DNA from: LGRD01 sp031415135
GTDB lineage: Bacteria; Pseudomonadota; Gammaproteobacteria; Burkholderiales; Burkholderiaceae_C
DNA: 64,000 nt
NCBI GenBank assembly: GCA_031415135.1
Contig: JANORB010000078.1
Coordinates: forward strand, 47,449 to 111,448
Direction: 5' to 3'
Under the pieces are notes generated by a model, which was given only the letters and a program-made list of their open reading frames with translations, was not told the origin of the DNA and ran no database searches. Shown piece after piece: positions 8,631-18,800 of the stretch. A program made the translations under genes and the position numbers. How positions within the stretch are numbered: the first letter of the stretch is position 1; each line of letters starts with the position of its first letter.

Positions 8631-9238
8631 GGGGCGGCTTGCGGGGCCAGCCAGTGTTCGGCGAACGCCGCCAGATCCTGGTGCACCGATTTGGCCAGCG
8701 CCAGCTCTTCGCCGATGTTCGGGCTGCCGTTGGGCGCGCGCAGCACCAGCGCGGTGTGCACCTGCGCCGGCATGCCGCGCATGTAGACGATGTAGTCGTC
8801 GACAAACGCCTGCGGCCGCAGCGCCTCGATGGCGTCGGCCTTGGGGCTGCGCGCGCCTTCGGAATGGCCGGTGGCGATGACGCGCTCGATCGGGAACCCC
8901 AGCGCGCGCAGGTTTTGCAGCCGCGCCGGTTCGAACTCGGCGTCCAGCGCAGTCACGCAGACCAGGTCGAAGCCGGCGTCGTGCAGCCGGTGGCAGGCCT
9001 GCACCGCGCCGGCGATCGGTGGCAGCGCGGTCCAGAAGGCCTCGTCGAACTGCGCGCGCAGGTGCAAGCGGCGCTCGCCGTCCAGCCGCTCCACCTGCCA
9101 GCGGTCCATCGGCCAGTAGGCCTGCGGGTCGCGCTCGGCCGGATAGACACCGAAGGCGCGCTGCCAGGCCATGGCATAACCCAGGTGAAGATCGACGAGC
9201 ACGCCGTCGGCGTCCAGGGCAAGGATGGGGCGGGGCAT
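8627..9238 (-). CDS. HAD-family hydrolase, 5'-nucleotidase-like
   Basis: A 203-residue HAD protein beginning MPRPILALDADGVLVDLHLG, where the DxD motif I is clear. Later segments VCVTALDAEFEPARLQNL and PKADAIEALRPQAFVDDYIVYM correspond to motif II and the motif III/IV acidic region. This pattern is seen in small cytosolic phosphatases of unknown substrate. An upstream in-frame ATG 13 codons earlier exists, but MPRPILALDADG is the usual family start. It is the first gene of the minus-strand block that ends at the export operon promoter region. Confidence 0.8.
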   Translation of the reverse strand: MPRPILALDADGVLVDLHLGYAMAWQRAFGVYPAERDPQAYWPMDRWQVERLDGERRLHLRAQFDEAFWTALPPIAGAVQACHRLHDAGFDLVCVTALDAEFEPARLQNLRALGFPIERVIATGHSEGARSPKADAIEALRPQAFVDDYIVYMRGMPAQVHTALVLRAPNGSPNIGEELALAKSVHQDLAAFAEHWLAPQAAP

Positions 9239-9439
9239 GGGTGAACTGTAGCGGGCGGGCGCGGGAGCTGGCGTCATGGGGGTGAACCGCAGGCATGCCT
9301 GGCGGAAGTGACCCGTGGAGCACCGACAAGCCCGGAGGGGCGCGAGAGGCCGGTCATCCACCAAATCCAGGTTGACCGTTGCCGCGCTGGCCGCAATAGT
9401 GGGCCGCTGTGCCGCTCCGGCCCCGGGCGCAAACAACAT

Positions 9440-9467
9440 GAACCGTTCGGGCCCGGCGCGCAACTCA
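9440..9467 (+). promoter_or_regulatory. Bipartite element GAAC-N16-GCAACTCA upstream of export operon
   Basis: GAAC (9440-9443) and GCAACTCA (9460-9467) are separated by 16 bases and end 29 bases before the ATG of the outer-membrane gene. The same pair with 16 or 17 bases between occurs upstream of the double-glycine peptides, ompA (twice) and the second anti-sigma gene. A GAAC box resembles the -35 element of ECF sigma promoters; the promoter interpretation is inference. Confidence 0.7.
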
Positions 9468-9496
9468 CGGCGGCAACAAGTGCTGCGGGGGACGCA

Positions 9497-10906
9497 ATGA
9501 AGCAGACGATTCTTCTCACTGGCCTGTGCGCGGGTGTGTGCCTAGGCATGCTGCTCGGGTGCGCGAACGTCCACGTGGCCGACTACCAGCGCCCGCAGGC
9601 TCCCACGAAGGCGTCGTGGTCGCCGGCGGCCGGCCCCGCGGTGTCGGCGGCCGAAACGATCTCTCCCCGGTGGTGGACCGAGTTCCGCGACCCCGTGCTG
9701 GACGTGCTGGTGGCGCGGGCGATTGCCGGCAACTTCGACCTGAAACTCCTGGCCGGGCGCATCGAGGTGGCCGGGGCCCAGATCGACGAGGTGCGTGCCG
9801 GCGCCCTGCCGTCGGCCGACATCGGCGCCGGCTCCAGCCTGCAAAAGACCAGCGGCCAGAAGTTCAGCAAGCAGACCAACCTCGGCGCCCAGGTCAGCTG
9901 GGACATCGACATCTGGGGCAAGGTCAACAAGGGCGTGCAGGCACAGACCGCCGAGTTTCGCGCGACCGAGGCGGATTGGCGTGCCGGGTACCTGCAGCTC
10001 GTCGCCAGCGTCTCGACCACCTACTTCCAGATCCTCCAGCTCGACGAACAGATCGAGCAGCAGCAACGCGCGCTGTCCAGGAACCAGCAGATCCTGCGCA
10101 TTTTCGAGACGATGCGCAGCAACGGCCTGGTGGCCGACACCCAGGTGCTGCGGCAGCGCGCAGAGAACAACCGCCTGAGCAAAGAGCTGCTGGAGCTGCG
10201 CCGGCTCCGCGCCACCTCCGAGAACGCGCTCGCCACCCTGCTGGGCGTGCCGGCCGGGGAGTTCAAGGTCCAGCCCGGCCGCCTGCAGGACCGTGTGCGC
10301 GCGCCCAGCGTGCCGGCCGGCCTGCCGCTCGATCTGCTCGCGCGCCGGCCCGACGTCGTCGCGGCCGAGTTCCGCGTGCTCCAGGCGCACGACCTGGTCG
10401 GGCAGGCGCGGCTGGCGCAATTGCCCTCGGTCAGCCTGACCGGCCAGGGTGGCACCGCTGCATTCAGGCTCGGCGACCTGTTCAGGTCGTTCACACTCGG
10501 CCTGTTGCCGAGCATCAACATCCCGGCATTCAATCCGGGCATCAAGGCCCGCGTGAAGACCAGCGATGCCCAGCTCAAGGTGGCCGAGCATGACTACCGC
10601 CGCTCGGTGATCGCGGCCTTCGAGGAGGTCGAGAATGCGCTGGTGAACCTTGAGGCGCACCGGCAGCAGTACGAGGAGTTGCAGATGCAGGTCGACCAGC
10701 TCAGGCAGGTGGCGGCGCAAACCCAGGCGCAACTGGTGGCCGGCGTGGTGTCGCAACTCGAGGTGTTCGAGACCGAGCGCTCCCTGCTGTCGGCCCAGCT
10801 CGCGTTGCTGGCCGGTCACCAGCAGGTGCTGTCGGACACGGTCACGCTGTACAAGGCGCTCGGTGGCGGCTGGGGCCCTGTCGAGGTTGCCAACGCGCGT
10901 CAGTGA
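9497..10906 (+). CDS. Outer-membrane efflux/export lipoprotein, NodT/TolC family
   Basis: A 469-residue outer-membrane factor. The N-terminus is a lipoprotein signal with LLGC as lipobox, followed by the family opening (Q)RPQAPTKASWSPAAG and WWTEFRDPVLDVLVARAIAGN. Two OEP repeats follow, with the second containing LARRPDVVAAEFRVLQAHD and IPAFNPGIKARVKTSDAQLKV. It should form the trimeric outer-membrane channel that docks the HlyD adaptor and ABC transporter downstream. NodT-type channels usually serve RND pumps; here the neighbours show type I export. The operon is preceded by the shared GAAC/GCAACTCA element. The start at 9497 gives a proper signal peptide. Confidence 0.9.
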   Translation: MKQTILLTGLCAGVCLGMLLGCANVHVADYQRPQAPTKASWSPAAGPAVSAAETISPRWWTEFRDPVLDVLVARAIAGNFDLKLLAGRIEVAGAQIDEVRAGALPSADIGAGSSLQKTSGQKFSKQTNLGAQVSWDIDIWGKVNKGVQAQTAEFRATEADWRAGYLQLVASVSTTYFQILQLDEQIEQQQRALSRNQQILRIFETMRSNGLVADTQVLRQRAENNRLSKELLELRRLRATSENALATLLGVPAGEFKVQPGRLQDRVRAPSVPAGLPLDLLARRPDVVAAEFRVLQAHDLVGQARLAQLPSVSLTGQGGTAAFRLGDLFRSFTLGLLPSINIPAFNPGIKARVKTSDAQLKVAEHDYRRSVIAAFEEVENALVNLEAHRQQYEELQMQVDQLRQVAAQTQAQLVAGVVSQLEVFETERSLLSAQLALLAGHQQVLSDTVTLYKALGGGWGPVEVANARQ

Positions 10907-10907
10907 C

Positions 10908-10937
10908 ATGCACGCCACCGACATGCACGCCACCGAC
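10908..10937 (+). repeat. Perfect 15-bp tandem duplication at the FHA gene start
   Basis: ATGCACGCCACCGAC occurs twice in a row (10908-10922 and 10923-10937). It duplicates the start codon and gives the protein an MHATDMHATD beginning, so two in-frame ATG codons compete for initiation. Confidence 0.9.
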
Positions 10938-13547
10938 CAGCGGTCGCCCAACGCCATGAGCGAGGACACGGGGGCTGGTGCGCAACCGGCTCCAACCCAT
11001 CAGGCCATTGATCACGATATTGGCGTGGTCCTGAAGCCGCTGTCGAAGCCCGAACTGGGCGAGATCCGCATCGTCGACGGCGTGTTCGCCGTGGGGCGCA
11101 ACGAGCCGCCGTTTGCACACCACGGGCAGGACGTGCTGGCGATGCTGTCGCGCCGGCACGCCAGGGTCTTCCGCGAAAACGGTGCCGTCTACCTGGCCGA
11201 CCTGGGCAGCCGAAACGGCACGACGATCAACCGCATCACGATCGAGCAGACGCCGCAGCAACTGCAAGACGGCGACGAGATTGCCTTCGGCGGCGTGCTG
11301 GCGTACCGCGTGCAGATCACCCCGCGCGCCCAGAAGATGCGGCCGGCGAGTGGCCTCACGCTCACGCTGACGCCCGAGTCGGCCGACTCGGGCCTGGACA
11401 CCATCGTCGTCACGCGCTTTCCGTTCCTGGTGAGCAAGGCCGATGCCCTGTTCTCCCGCTACCAGGCGGCGCATGCCCGGCAGGTGAGTTATCTGTCGCG
11501 CCGGCAGGCGCACGTGTTCCAAAAAGGCGGCGACGTCTGCATCGAAGACCTCGCCAGCACCAACGGCACCTTCGTCGATGGCCTGCGCTTGCAGGAGCAC
11601 GCGGTGCCGCTGCAAGACGGCGTGCTGGTCGCATTCGGCGGCGATCACTTCACCTATCGAGTGGGCATTGCGAAGGAACCCCAGACCGAGCCAGCGCCGG
11701 CGGGCCCGCGCACCACGCCAACGCCCGCGCACACACCCACGCCCACGCCGACCCACACATCGGCCCAGGCCCGCCCGTCTGCCGCGCCACAACCCACGCC
11801 ACCCGCCGCGCCGGACAAGACGACCTTCGTCGTCGCCCCAACCTCGTTCCTCGACATCTTTTGCATCGACCAGGCGGCTAGCGACACCGAGTCTCCAAGT
11901 GGCGCGATCGCACCCGCCGCCGCTGCCGCGTCGGCCACGGCGGAAAAAGAGCCCGCCGCCAAGCGCCGGCCGCGCGGGCGGGTGCTGCTGTTGTTGTCTG
12001 AACTCTCGACGCTCATCGCCAGCGATGAGCCCGAGGGGTCGCGCCGGGGTTGGTGGAAGGCGGCCGCGCTGGTGGCCGTGCTGGGCGGGCTCGCGTTGGC
12101 GGCCACGCTCTGGGGCGCCGACGAGCGCGAGTTGAAGAACGCGGTGCGGCGCGGCGACCACACGCAGGCCTCGGTGCTGGCGGACCGGCTGCTTGAACAG
12201 CGTGCCGACGACGTCGACCTGAGGGCGCTGGCCACCGAAGCCGCGTTGAAGGCCCATGTGCCGCCCTGGCTGGCGAAACTGCAGGCACGCGACTTCGACG
12301 CTGCCCAGGCCGCCCTCGGCGCCCTGTCCGAACTCGGTGTTCGCAACCCCGATCTGCGCCCCCTGGTGGGCGAGCTGGCGTGGCTGGGCCATCTCGAACG
12401 CCTGGTCAGCGCCCGGGGCGGGCCGGACGCACCGATCCGCATCTACGCCGACGAAGACGGCATCGAGGCACTGATGGCGCGGTGGAACGACAACACCAGC
12501 GAGCACCAGCGCGCCTTGGCCCGGGTCGCGGCGCACGTACCGCAGTTCAGCGGCCCGTACAGCGAAGCGCTCACCCATCTGCGCAAGCTGCAAAGCGAGG
12601 CCACGGTGTATCTGGCAGCGATCGAAAGGCTGAAGGCCGGCATAGCCACCGAGCTGAGGCGCGACAACCCCGAGGCGCTGGTCCCCGTGCTGCGAGAGGC
12701 CGCGGAGAAGTACCCGCGCCTCGGCGGGCTCGACGGCGTGCGCGCGGATCTGGCGCGCTACATCGAGATTCGGCGCGAAGCGCGCAACCGTCAGTCCGGC
12801 CGCCTGTTTGCGCTGCAACTGAAGGCGCGCTTCACGACGCCGCCGTTTCAGCTGAGCTATGACACGCTGGCGGCGAGCGGGCAGCTTCCATCGGCCGACC
12901 TGGTGCGGCAGTACGAAGCCGCCACCCAGGCCTGGAAAGACGGCCAGGCCAGCCAGGCGCTGGCCGGCCTGCAGAAGATGGTGGCGGGCCCGTGGGCCGA
13001 GGCGGCCACAAAAGCGCTGGAGCGCAAACAAGCCGTCGTGGCGCGCTTTGCAGTGCTGCAGCAGGCGCGTACAACCAGCGCCACCAGCGGCGCCACCGGC
13101 GGCTATGTGGAACAACTGCTGGCGTTCCGCGAATCGCTCGATGCCGACGAAGACCTCCACTTCGTGCGCGCCACCCAGGCCGACCTGGAGCTGCACAAAG
13201 ACCGGGTGGTGGCACGCGCGCAGGACGACCTGAACCGTGCGCGCGCGCTGTGGCAGGAGTATCGGAACAGCGGCGCCATCGACGCCTCGCAGCGCATCGA
13301 AACGACGGTCTCGAACCCGTTCCGAACCCGCGCCCGCCTGCTGTCCGAGGCCAGCCGGTACGCGCAGCAAGGCACGCTGATCTACGCGCAGGTGGACGCG
13401 GCCGGAGCCGAGCGCTGGGCCGCGGTCCGCGACGAGATCAATGCGGAAGCCAAGGCGCAGCGCAGCGCCCTGCAAGACCTGCGCAACGTGCTCGAGCCGG
13501 CGCTGTTGAAGTCCAAGCTGGCACTGCTGGGAGAGCCGGGCCCATGA
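10908..13547 (+). CDS. Large double-FHA membrane protein
   Basis: An 879-residue protein with two forkhead-associated domains at about residues 35-130 and 140-245. Both carry the phosphothreonine-binding hallmarks: SRRHARV with SRNGT in the first, SRRQAHVF with STNGT in the second. A Pro/Thr-rich linker (about 250-300) leads to one membrane segment at about 382-403 (WWKAAALVAVLGGLALAATLWGA), then a long helical C-terminal region. FHA domains bind phosphothreonine, so it probably reads the output of the kinases encoded at 26.9 or 42.1 kb and links it to the exporter. It follows the channel gene by one base. The first ATG lies in a duplicated 15-base segment (MHATDMHATD); starts at 10923 or 10956 are also possible. 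Confidence 0.85.
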   Translation: MHATDMHATDQRSPNAMSEDTGAGAQPAPTHQAIDHDIGVVLKPLSKPELGEIRIVDGVFAVGRNEPPFAHHGQDVLAMLSRRHARVFRENGAVYLADLGSRNGTTINRITIEQTPQQLQDGDEIAFGGVLAYRVQITPRAQKMRPASGLTLTLTPESADSGLDTIVVTRFPFLVSKADALFSRYQAAHARQVSYLSRRQAHVFQKGGDVCIEDLASTNGTFVDGLRLQEHAVPLQDGVLVAFGGDHFTYRVGIAKEPQTEPAPAGPRTTPTPAHTPTPTPTHTSAQARPSAAPQPTPPAAPDKTTFVVAPTSFLDIFCIDQAASDTESPSGAIAPAAAAASATAEKEPAAKRRPRGRVLLLLSELSTLIASDEPEGSRRGWWKAAALVAVLGGLALAATLWGADERELKNAVRRGDHTQASVLADRLLEQRADDVDLRALATEAALKAHVPPWLAKLQARDFDAAQAALGALSELGVRNPDLRPLVGELAWLGHLERLVSARGGPDAPIRIYADEDGIEALMARWNDNTSEHQRALARVAAHVPQFSGPYSEALTHLRKLQSEATVYLAAIERLKAGIATELRRDNPEALVPVLREAAEKYPRLGGLDGVRADLARYIEIRREARNRQSGRLFALQLKARFTTPPFQLSYDTLAASGQLPSADLVRQYEAATQAWKDGQASQALAGLQKMVAGPWAEAATKALERKQAVVARFAVLQQARTTSATSGATGGYVEQLLAFRESLDADEDLHFVRATQADLELHKDRVVARAQDDLNRARALWQEYRNSGAIDASQRIETTVSNPFRTRARLLSEASRYAQQGTLIYAQVDAAGAERWAAVRDEINAEAKAQRSALQDLRNVLEPALLKSKLALLGEPGP

Positions 13548-13616
13548 GACTCACCGCGTCGAATCCGAACCTGCGGGCCGAGCGCCGGGCCGCTCCCAAG
13601 CCGGCCCGCATCCCGA

Positions 13617-13673
13617 GGGCCACGAAGGGGCTCCATGTGGCCCCTGGGGATCGGCCGACGTACCCGTCGGCCG
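13617..13673 (+). other. Intercistronic hairpins between FHA and HlyD genes
   Basis: Two inverted repeats lie in the 136-base gap. GGGCCAC/GTGGCCC pairs at 13617-13623 and 13637-13643. CGGCCGACG-TACC-CGTCGGCCG forms a perfect 9-bp stem with a 4-base loop at 13652-13673, ten bases before the HlyD ATG. No T-run follows, so it looks like a processing or stability element, or a REP-like palindrome, more than a terminator. Confidence 0.55.
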
Positions 13674-13683
13674 AGGGGCCAAC

Positions 13684-15057
13684 ATGACGCCCGTCCACCG
13701 CCTCGTTCCGCTGGCCGACGCGCTGCGCGACCACAGCACCGAGGGCATCGCGATCCTGACCTCGGAACCCTGGCGTGTGCTGCACGCCGTGATCTACACG
13801 ATGATCGCGCTGGTGCTGGTGGCACTGGCCTGGTCGTTCATCGGGCGGGCCGACGTGATCGTGACGGCCCAAGGCACGCTGGTGCCCGCCTCCGACGTCA
13901 GGCGCTTTTACGCGCCGGTCGACGGCGAACTGGTCAACCTCTACGTCGCCGAGGGTCAGCCGGTGTCCAAGGGCGACGTGCTGGCCCGGCTCAATGCCCG
14001 CGGCGCCATCGAGGCTGCGGCCAGCGCCCAGCAGGCCCAGTTGAAGCTGGACAACGCAGAGCGGGAGTGGCGCCAGTTCCCGGACAAGAAGGCGCTGCTG
14101 GAGCGCAAGGCGGCAACACTTCGGCAGGCGATGGAGCTTGAAGAGCAGCAACACCAGAAGCGGATCGCGCTCGGGACCAGCCGGCTGGTGGAAGGGCAGC
14201 GGGCGCAGGCCAGCGAGGCGCGCACCAACGTCGAAGACGCTCGCCGCGCGCGCGATGCGGCCAAGGCCGAAGCCGACAAGTTCGAGCGCGTGTTTGCGGT
14301 GCCCGGCGGCGGCGGGGTGTCGCAACTGCAGGTCGACAGCAAGCGCAACACACTGCTCGCGGCCGAGAATGCCTACCGGGTGGCCCAGTCGCGGGTCGGT
14401 GAACTGGGCGCCCGGCAGAGCCAGGATCTTTCGCAGGCCCAGGCCCAGGTCGAAACCAGCGGCGAACAACTCAAGAAGCTTCGGCTGGAATACGAGGCCG
14501 CCGCCAGCGAACTCGCCAATGCCGAAGAGAAGCTGCGGCTGCAGTTGCAGGCCGCGCGCGTCGAGGCCGACGCGGCAACCCGGATTCGCTTCGACAACAT
14601 CGACAAGGACAACTTCCTCCAGATCGTGGCGCCGGCCTCCGGCGTCATCACCGACCTCACGTCCACCCAGCCCGGCGACAAGATCCAGGCCAACACGCCG
14701 CTGGGCGGCATTGCGCCGAGCAACTCACGCTCTGTGGTCAAGGTCGAGGTGGCCGAGCAAGACCGCGCCTTCTTGCGCGAGGGCCTGCCGGTCAAGCTGA
14801 AGTTCAGCGCCTTTCCCTACCAGCGCTACGGGCTCATCAACGGCACGCTGGAATCCATCTCTCCGGCCACCAAGGCATCGCAGCAGACCAAGCAGCCGGT
14901 GTACGAAGCGCGCGTCTCGCTGGAGCGCGACCACTATCTCGTGGCCGACATCAAGTACCCGATCCGCTACGGCATGACGGCGACGGTCGAGGTCGTGGTG
15001 CGCGCGCGCCGCTTGATCGACATTGCGCTGGACCCGTTCCGACAGATCGGCGGATGA
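13684..15057 (+). CDS. HlyD-family periplasmic adaptor (membrane fusion protein)
   Basis: A 457-residue adaptor with one N-terminal membrane segment (about residues 33-53, LHAVIYTMIALVLVALAWSF). A lipoyl half-motif follows (FYAPVDGELVNLYVAEGQPVSKGDVLARLNARG), then a long coiled coil with many Gln/Glu/Ala heptads (about 110-300), and the second lipoyl half plus beta-barrel (LQIVAPASGVITDLTSTQPGDKIQ). It should bridge the inner-membrane ABC transporter to the outer-membrane channel. Order and strand with the channel, parvulin and C39-ABC genes match a type I exporter. The length is typical of HlyD/bacteriocin adaptors. Confidence 0.92.
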   Translation: MTPVHRLVPLADALRDHSTEGIAILTSEPWRVLHAVIYTMIALVLVALAWSFIGRADVIVTAQGTLVPASDVRRFYAPVDGELVNLYVAEGQPVSKGDVLARLNARGAIEAAASAQQAQLKLDNAEREWRQFPDKKALLERKAATLRQAMELEEQQHQKRIALGTSRLVEGQRAQASEARTNVEDARRARDAAKAEADKFERVFAVPGGGGVSQLQVDSKRNTLLAAENAYRVAQSRVGELGARQSQDLSQAQAQVETSGEQLKKLRLEYEAAASELANAEEKLRLQLQAARVEADAATRIRFDNIDKDNFLQIVAPASGVITDLTSTQPGDKIQANTPLGGIAPSNSRSVVKVEVAEQDRAFLREGLPVKLKFSAFPYQRYGLINGTLESISPATKASQQTKQPVYEARVSLERDHYLVADIKYPIRYGMTATVEVVVRARRLIDIALDPFRQIGG

Positions 15058-15094
15058 ACGACCCTGTCCTCTTGACTGCAAAGGAGCCAACCCC

Positions 15095-15847
15095 ATGACC
15101 CCCATCGTGAAGATCGACGGCCACGCCATCGACGTGGACGAGTTCCTGCGGAACCTGAAGCTGAGCGGCAAGTACGACGGGCTCGTCGAGCAACTCGTGA
15201 CGGAGCGGCTCACCGTGCTGGCCGCCAGGAAGCAAGGCATCACCGTGTCGGAGCAGGAAGTGCAAGAGCGCGCCGACCAGTTTCGCCGCGTGCGCAGCTT
15301 GCACCGCACGTCCGACACCAACAAATACCTCGACGCGCAGCGGGTCAGCCTGGACGAGTTCGAGGCCTTCATCACCGACAGCCTGGTTCAGGAAAAGATG
15401 ATGCACAAGGTCTGCGGCGACTCGGCGGTGCAGGGCTACTTCAAGTTGAACTCGCCCCGCTTCGACAGCATCGAGGTGAGCCACATCGTGCTGGACGCCG
15501 AAGGCAAGGCCAAGGAGATGATCGCGGTGCTGCGCGACGACCCGGACAGCTTCGTCGAGATGGCGCGCGAGCACTCGATCGCCGACAGCCGCGAGCGCGC
15601 CGGCTCGCTCGGCAAGGTGCAGCGCGGGTCGCTGCGCAGCGATGTCGAGGCCAAGCTGTTCAATGCCGCCGCCGGCGACCTGCTCGGGCCGTTCGCGTCG
15701 GCGGACCGCTCGGCGTTCGAGATCTTCCGGCTGGACGCAAAGCATGCGGCCCGGCTCGACGACGACACGACCACCGAGGTGCGGCGCCTGCTTCGCGAAG
15801 CCTGGTTGCGAGCCCAGGCGCAGGAACATCGCGTCGAAGCGGGTTAG
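15095..15847 (+). CDS. Parvulin-type peptidyl-prolyl isomerase
   Basis: A 250-residue protein with an N-terminal helical chaperone-like part and a parvulin domain at about residues 125-225. Visible motifs are IEVSHIVLDAEGKAKEMIAVL, FVEMAREHSIADSRERAGSLGKVQRGSL and LFNAAAGDLLGPF. No signal peptide is seen, so it is probably cytoplasmic. A start at 15095 (MTPIVKIDGHAIDV) is supported by an AAGGAG ribosome site at 15081-15086. It lies between the HlyD and ABC genes, where parvulins are often found in peptide-export operons. It may hold or isomerise substrates before export. A direct role with the double-glycine peptides is inference. Confidence 0.85.
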   Translation: MTPIVKIDGHAIDVDEFLRNLKLSGKYDGLVEQLVTERLTVLAARKQGITVSEQEVQERADQFRRVRSLHRTSDTNKYLDAQRVSLDEFEAFITDSLVQEKMMHKVCGDSAVQGYFKLNSPRFDSIEVSHIVLDAEGKAKEMIAVLRDDPDSFVEMAREHSIADSRERAGSLGKVQRGSLRSDVEAKLFNAAAGDLLGPFASADRSAFEIFRLDAKHAARLDDDTTTEVRRLLREAWLRAQAQEHRVEAG

Positions 15848-15885
15848 GCCAAGCCGCCACCCAACTGCCACACGCCAAGGCACCC

Positions 15886-18800
15886 ATGAGCACTCCAGAG
15901 ACGAAGTCGCGCGCCGAATTCCTGGCCTCGATCGACCTGCTGTCGGCGCTGACGCGCAACGATCTGGACCGGTTGGCAGAAGCCGCGCAGTCGCGCCTGC
16001 TGGCGTTCGGTGACACCGTGTGCAGCGCCGGTGACGCCGCCGAGGGCCTGTTCGTCGTCAAGTCCGGCTCGATCCGCGTGTTCGTCGAGGAGGGCGGCAA
16101 AGAGGTGAGCCTGGGCGTGCGCAAGGCCGGCGACGTGTTTGCCGAAATCGTGATGCTGCGCGAGTACCGGCACGAATCGTCGGTGCGCGCCTCGGGCAAG
16201 ACCGAGCTGCTGTTCATTCCGCGCAGCGTGATCGCGCCGATGATTGCCGCCAACCCGGCGGCGCGCGCGTTCGTGGCCGGCCGAGTGGCGATCGGCTCGG
16301 CGGGCGGCTTGATCAGCCAGTGGTTCGACCTGCGCGGCAAGGTCGACCAAGGCGAGCTCGACGAGCTGATCCGCAGCGTCGGCGCCAAGCAGGTCAGCGC
16401 CGGACGGGAGATCCTGAAGCAGGACTCGCGCGAAGACCGCCGGCTGTACGTGGTGCGCCACGGCGAGGTGCGCCTGGTGCGCTTTGAGGACGGCACCGAC
16501 TACACGCTCGCCACGCTGCGCCAGGGCGACACGTTCGGCGAGAAAGCCTGCCTGATGCGCCAGGAGCAGTTCACGTCGGCGGTTGCGGCCACCGATTGCG
16601 CGTTGCTGGTGATCCCGGAGAAGACCGTTGTCTTCATCCTGGAGCGCAACCCCAAGCTGCGCGAGGCGCTGGAGGAACGCATCCGCACCCTCGACCGTGA
16701 GCTGGCGCGCCACAAGAAACTGGCCGAGCGCCGCAAGAGGCCGCTGATGCTCGACCTGGACTCCCGCCCCGAACTGGGCGAGAAGGTGATCCGGCGCTTC
16801 GCCTGGGTCCAGCAGGCCGAGCAGATGGACTGCGGCGCCGCCTGCCTGGCGATGATCTGCAAGCACCACGGCATCGACATGAGCCTGGGCAAGCTGCGCG
16901 AGATGGCCAACGTGACGACGCAGGGCGCGACGCTGGAAAGCCTGGCGCGCACCGGCGAGTCGCTCGGCTTCACGACGCGCGGCGTCAAGTGCACGTTCGA
17001 CAACCTGCGCGGCTTCGACCTGCCGCTGATCGTGCACTGGGAGGGCTACCACTATGTCGTGGTGTACGGCGTTTCCGACCAGCATGTGTGGGTCGCGGAC
17101 CCGGCCCTCGGCTTCAGGAAGCTGAGCCTCGAAGAGTTCGAACGCGGCTGGAGCGGCACCAGCCTGGTGTTCACCCGCAACCAGCAGGCGGTGGAAACGG
17201 CCGCATCGCGCTCGCCCTGGGTGCGGTTTGCGCGCTACCTGGTGCCACACAAGAAGATCCTGCTGCACCTGATCCTGGCGACCTTCGTCATCCAGATGCT
17301 GGGCATCGTGCCGCCGATGATCATCCAGAACATCCTGGACGGCGTGATCGTGCACCAGAACGTGAGCCTGCTGCACCTGCTGATCAGCGGGCTGATCATC
17401 TCGCAGGTGTTCACGCAGCTGATGGCGACGATTCGCGCCGCGCTGGCGAACTTCATGGTGCGCAAGCTCGACTTCACGATGATGTCGCAGTTCTTCAGGC
17501 ACACGCTGTCGCTGCCCTACTCGTTCTTCGGCACGCGCAAGACGGGCGACATCTTCGCGCGATTTCAAGAGAACCAGACGATCCGGGCGTTCCTCACCGA
17601 GTCGACCGTGACCACCGTGCTCAACCTGCTGATGATCTTCATCTACTTCACGGTGCTCTTTCTGTACAACGTGAAGCTGACGCTGCTGCTGATCGGGTTC
17701 GTGATTCCGATCCTCGCGTTGACCGTGCTGGTGACGCCCAAGGTCAAGGCCTATGCGCGCGAAGTGTTCGGTGCCAGCACCGACGCCAAGTCGTACCTGA
17801 TGGAAGTGCTGGGCGGCGTGGAAACCGTCAAGGGCATGGGCATCGAGCGGCCGGTGCGGCTGAAGTGGGAGAAGAAGTACGCCAAGGCGCTTGAAGTGCA
17901 GTTCCGCGCCCAGGCGTTCAACATCCGCGTCGGCCTGGCCGGGCAGTTGCTCAACGCCGCCACCACGGTGACCATTCTCTGGTTCGGCGCCAGCCTGGTG
18001 CTGGCCGGCGAGCTGACCATCGGCCAGCTGATCGCCTTCAATGCGCTGATGGGCAGCGTGCTCGCGCCGCTGATGGGGATGGTCGGGCTGTGGAGCATGC
18101 TGAACGACGCCGCCGTGGCGATGGAGCGGCTGGGCGATGTGCTCGACATCGAGCCCGAACAAAAGCCCGAGGACCTGGCCTCGCGCGTGGCCTTGCCCGA
18201 CCTGCAGGGCGACATCAAACTCGACGGTGTGTACTTCCGCTACGGCGGCGACGAAGAAGCCTATGTGCTGCAGAACATCAGCCTGGAGATCAAGCCGGGC
18301 GAACTGGTGGCCATCGTCGGCCGCAGCGGCTCGGGCAAGACCACGCTGGCCAAGCTGCTGGTGGGCTTTTACCCGCCCACCGACGGCAAGCTGATGGTCG
18401 ACGGCTACGACATCAACGTGATCGACAAGGAGTACTTCCGCGCGCAGGTGGGCTACGTGATGCAGAGCAACCTGCTGTTCTCGGGCACGATCGCCGAGAA
18501 CATCGCCAGCGGCGACACCAGCCCCGACCGGCGCCGCATCGAAGAGGTGGCCAAGCGCGCCGACGCGCACGGCTTCATCAGCAAGCTGCCGCTGGCCTAC
18601 GAGCAGGTGGTGGGCGAGCGCGGCATGGGCCTCTCCGGCGGGCAGGTGCAGCGCCTGTGCATCGCCCGCGCGCTGTACCACGACCCGCGGCTGCTGGTGT
18701 TCGACGAGGCCACCTCGGCGCTGGACACGCAGTCCGAGGGCAACATCATGGCCAACATGAGCGACATCCTGAAGGGCCGCACCGCGGTGGTCATCGCGCA

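Noticed and set aside
14700..14728. A further GCAACTCA at 14720
   Set aside because: Inside the HlyD coding region, with no GAAC box 16 or 17 bases upstream, so not counted as a regulon element.
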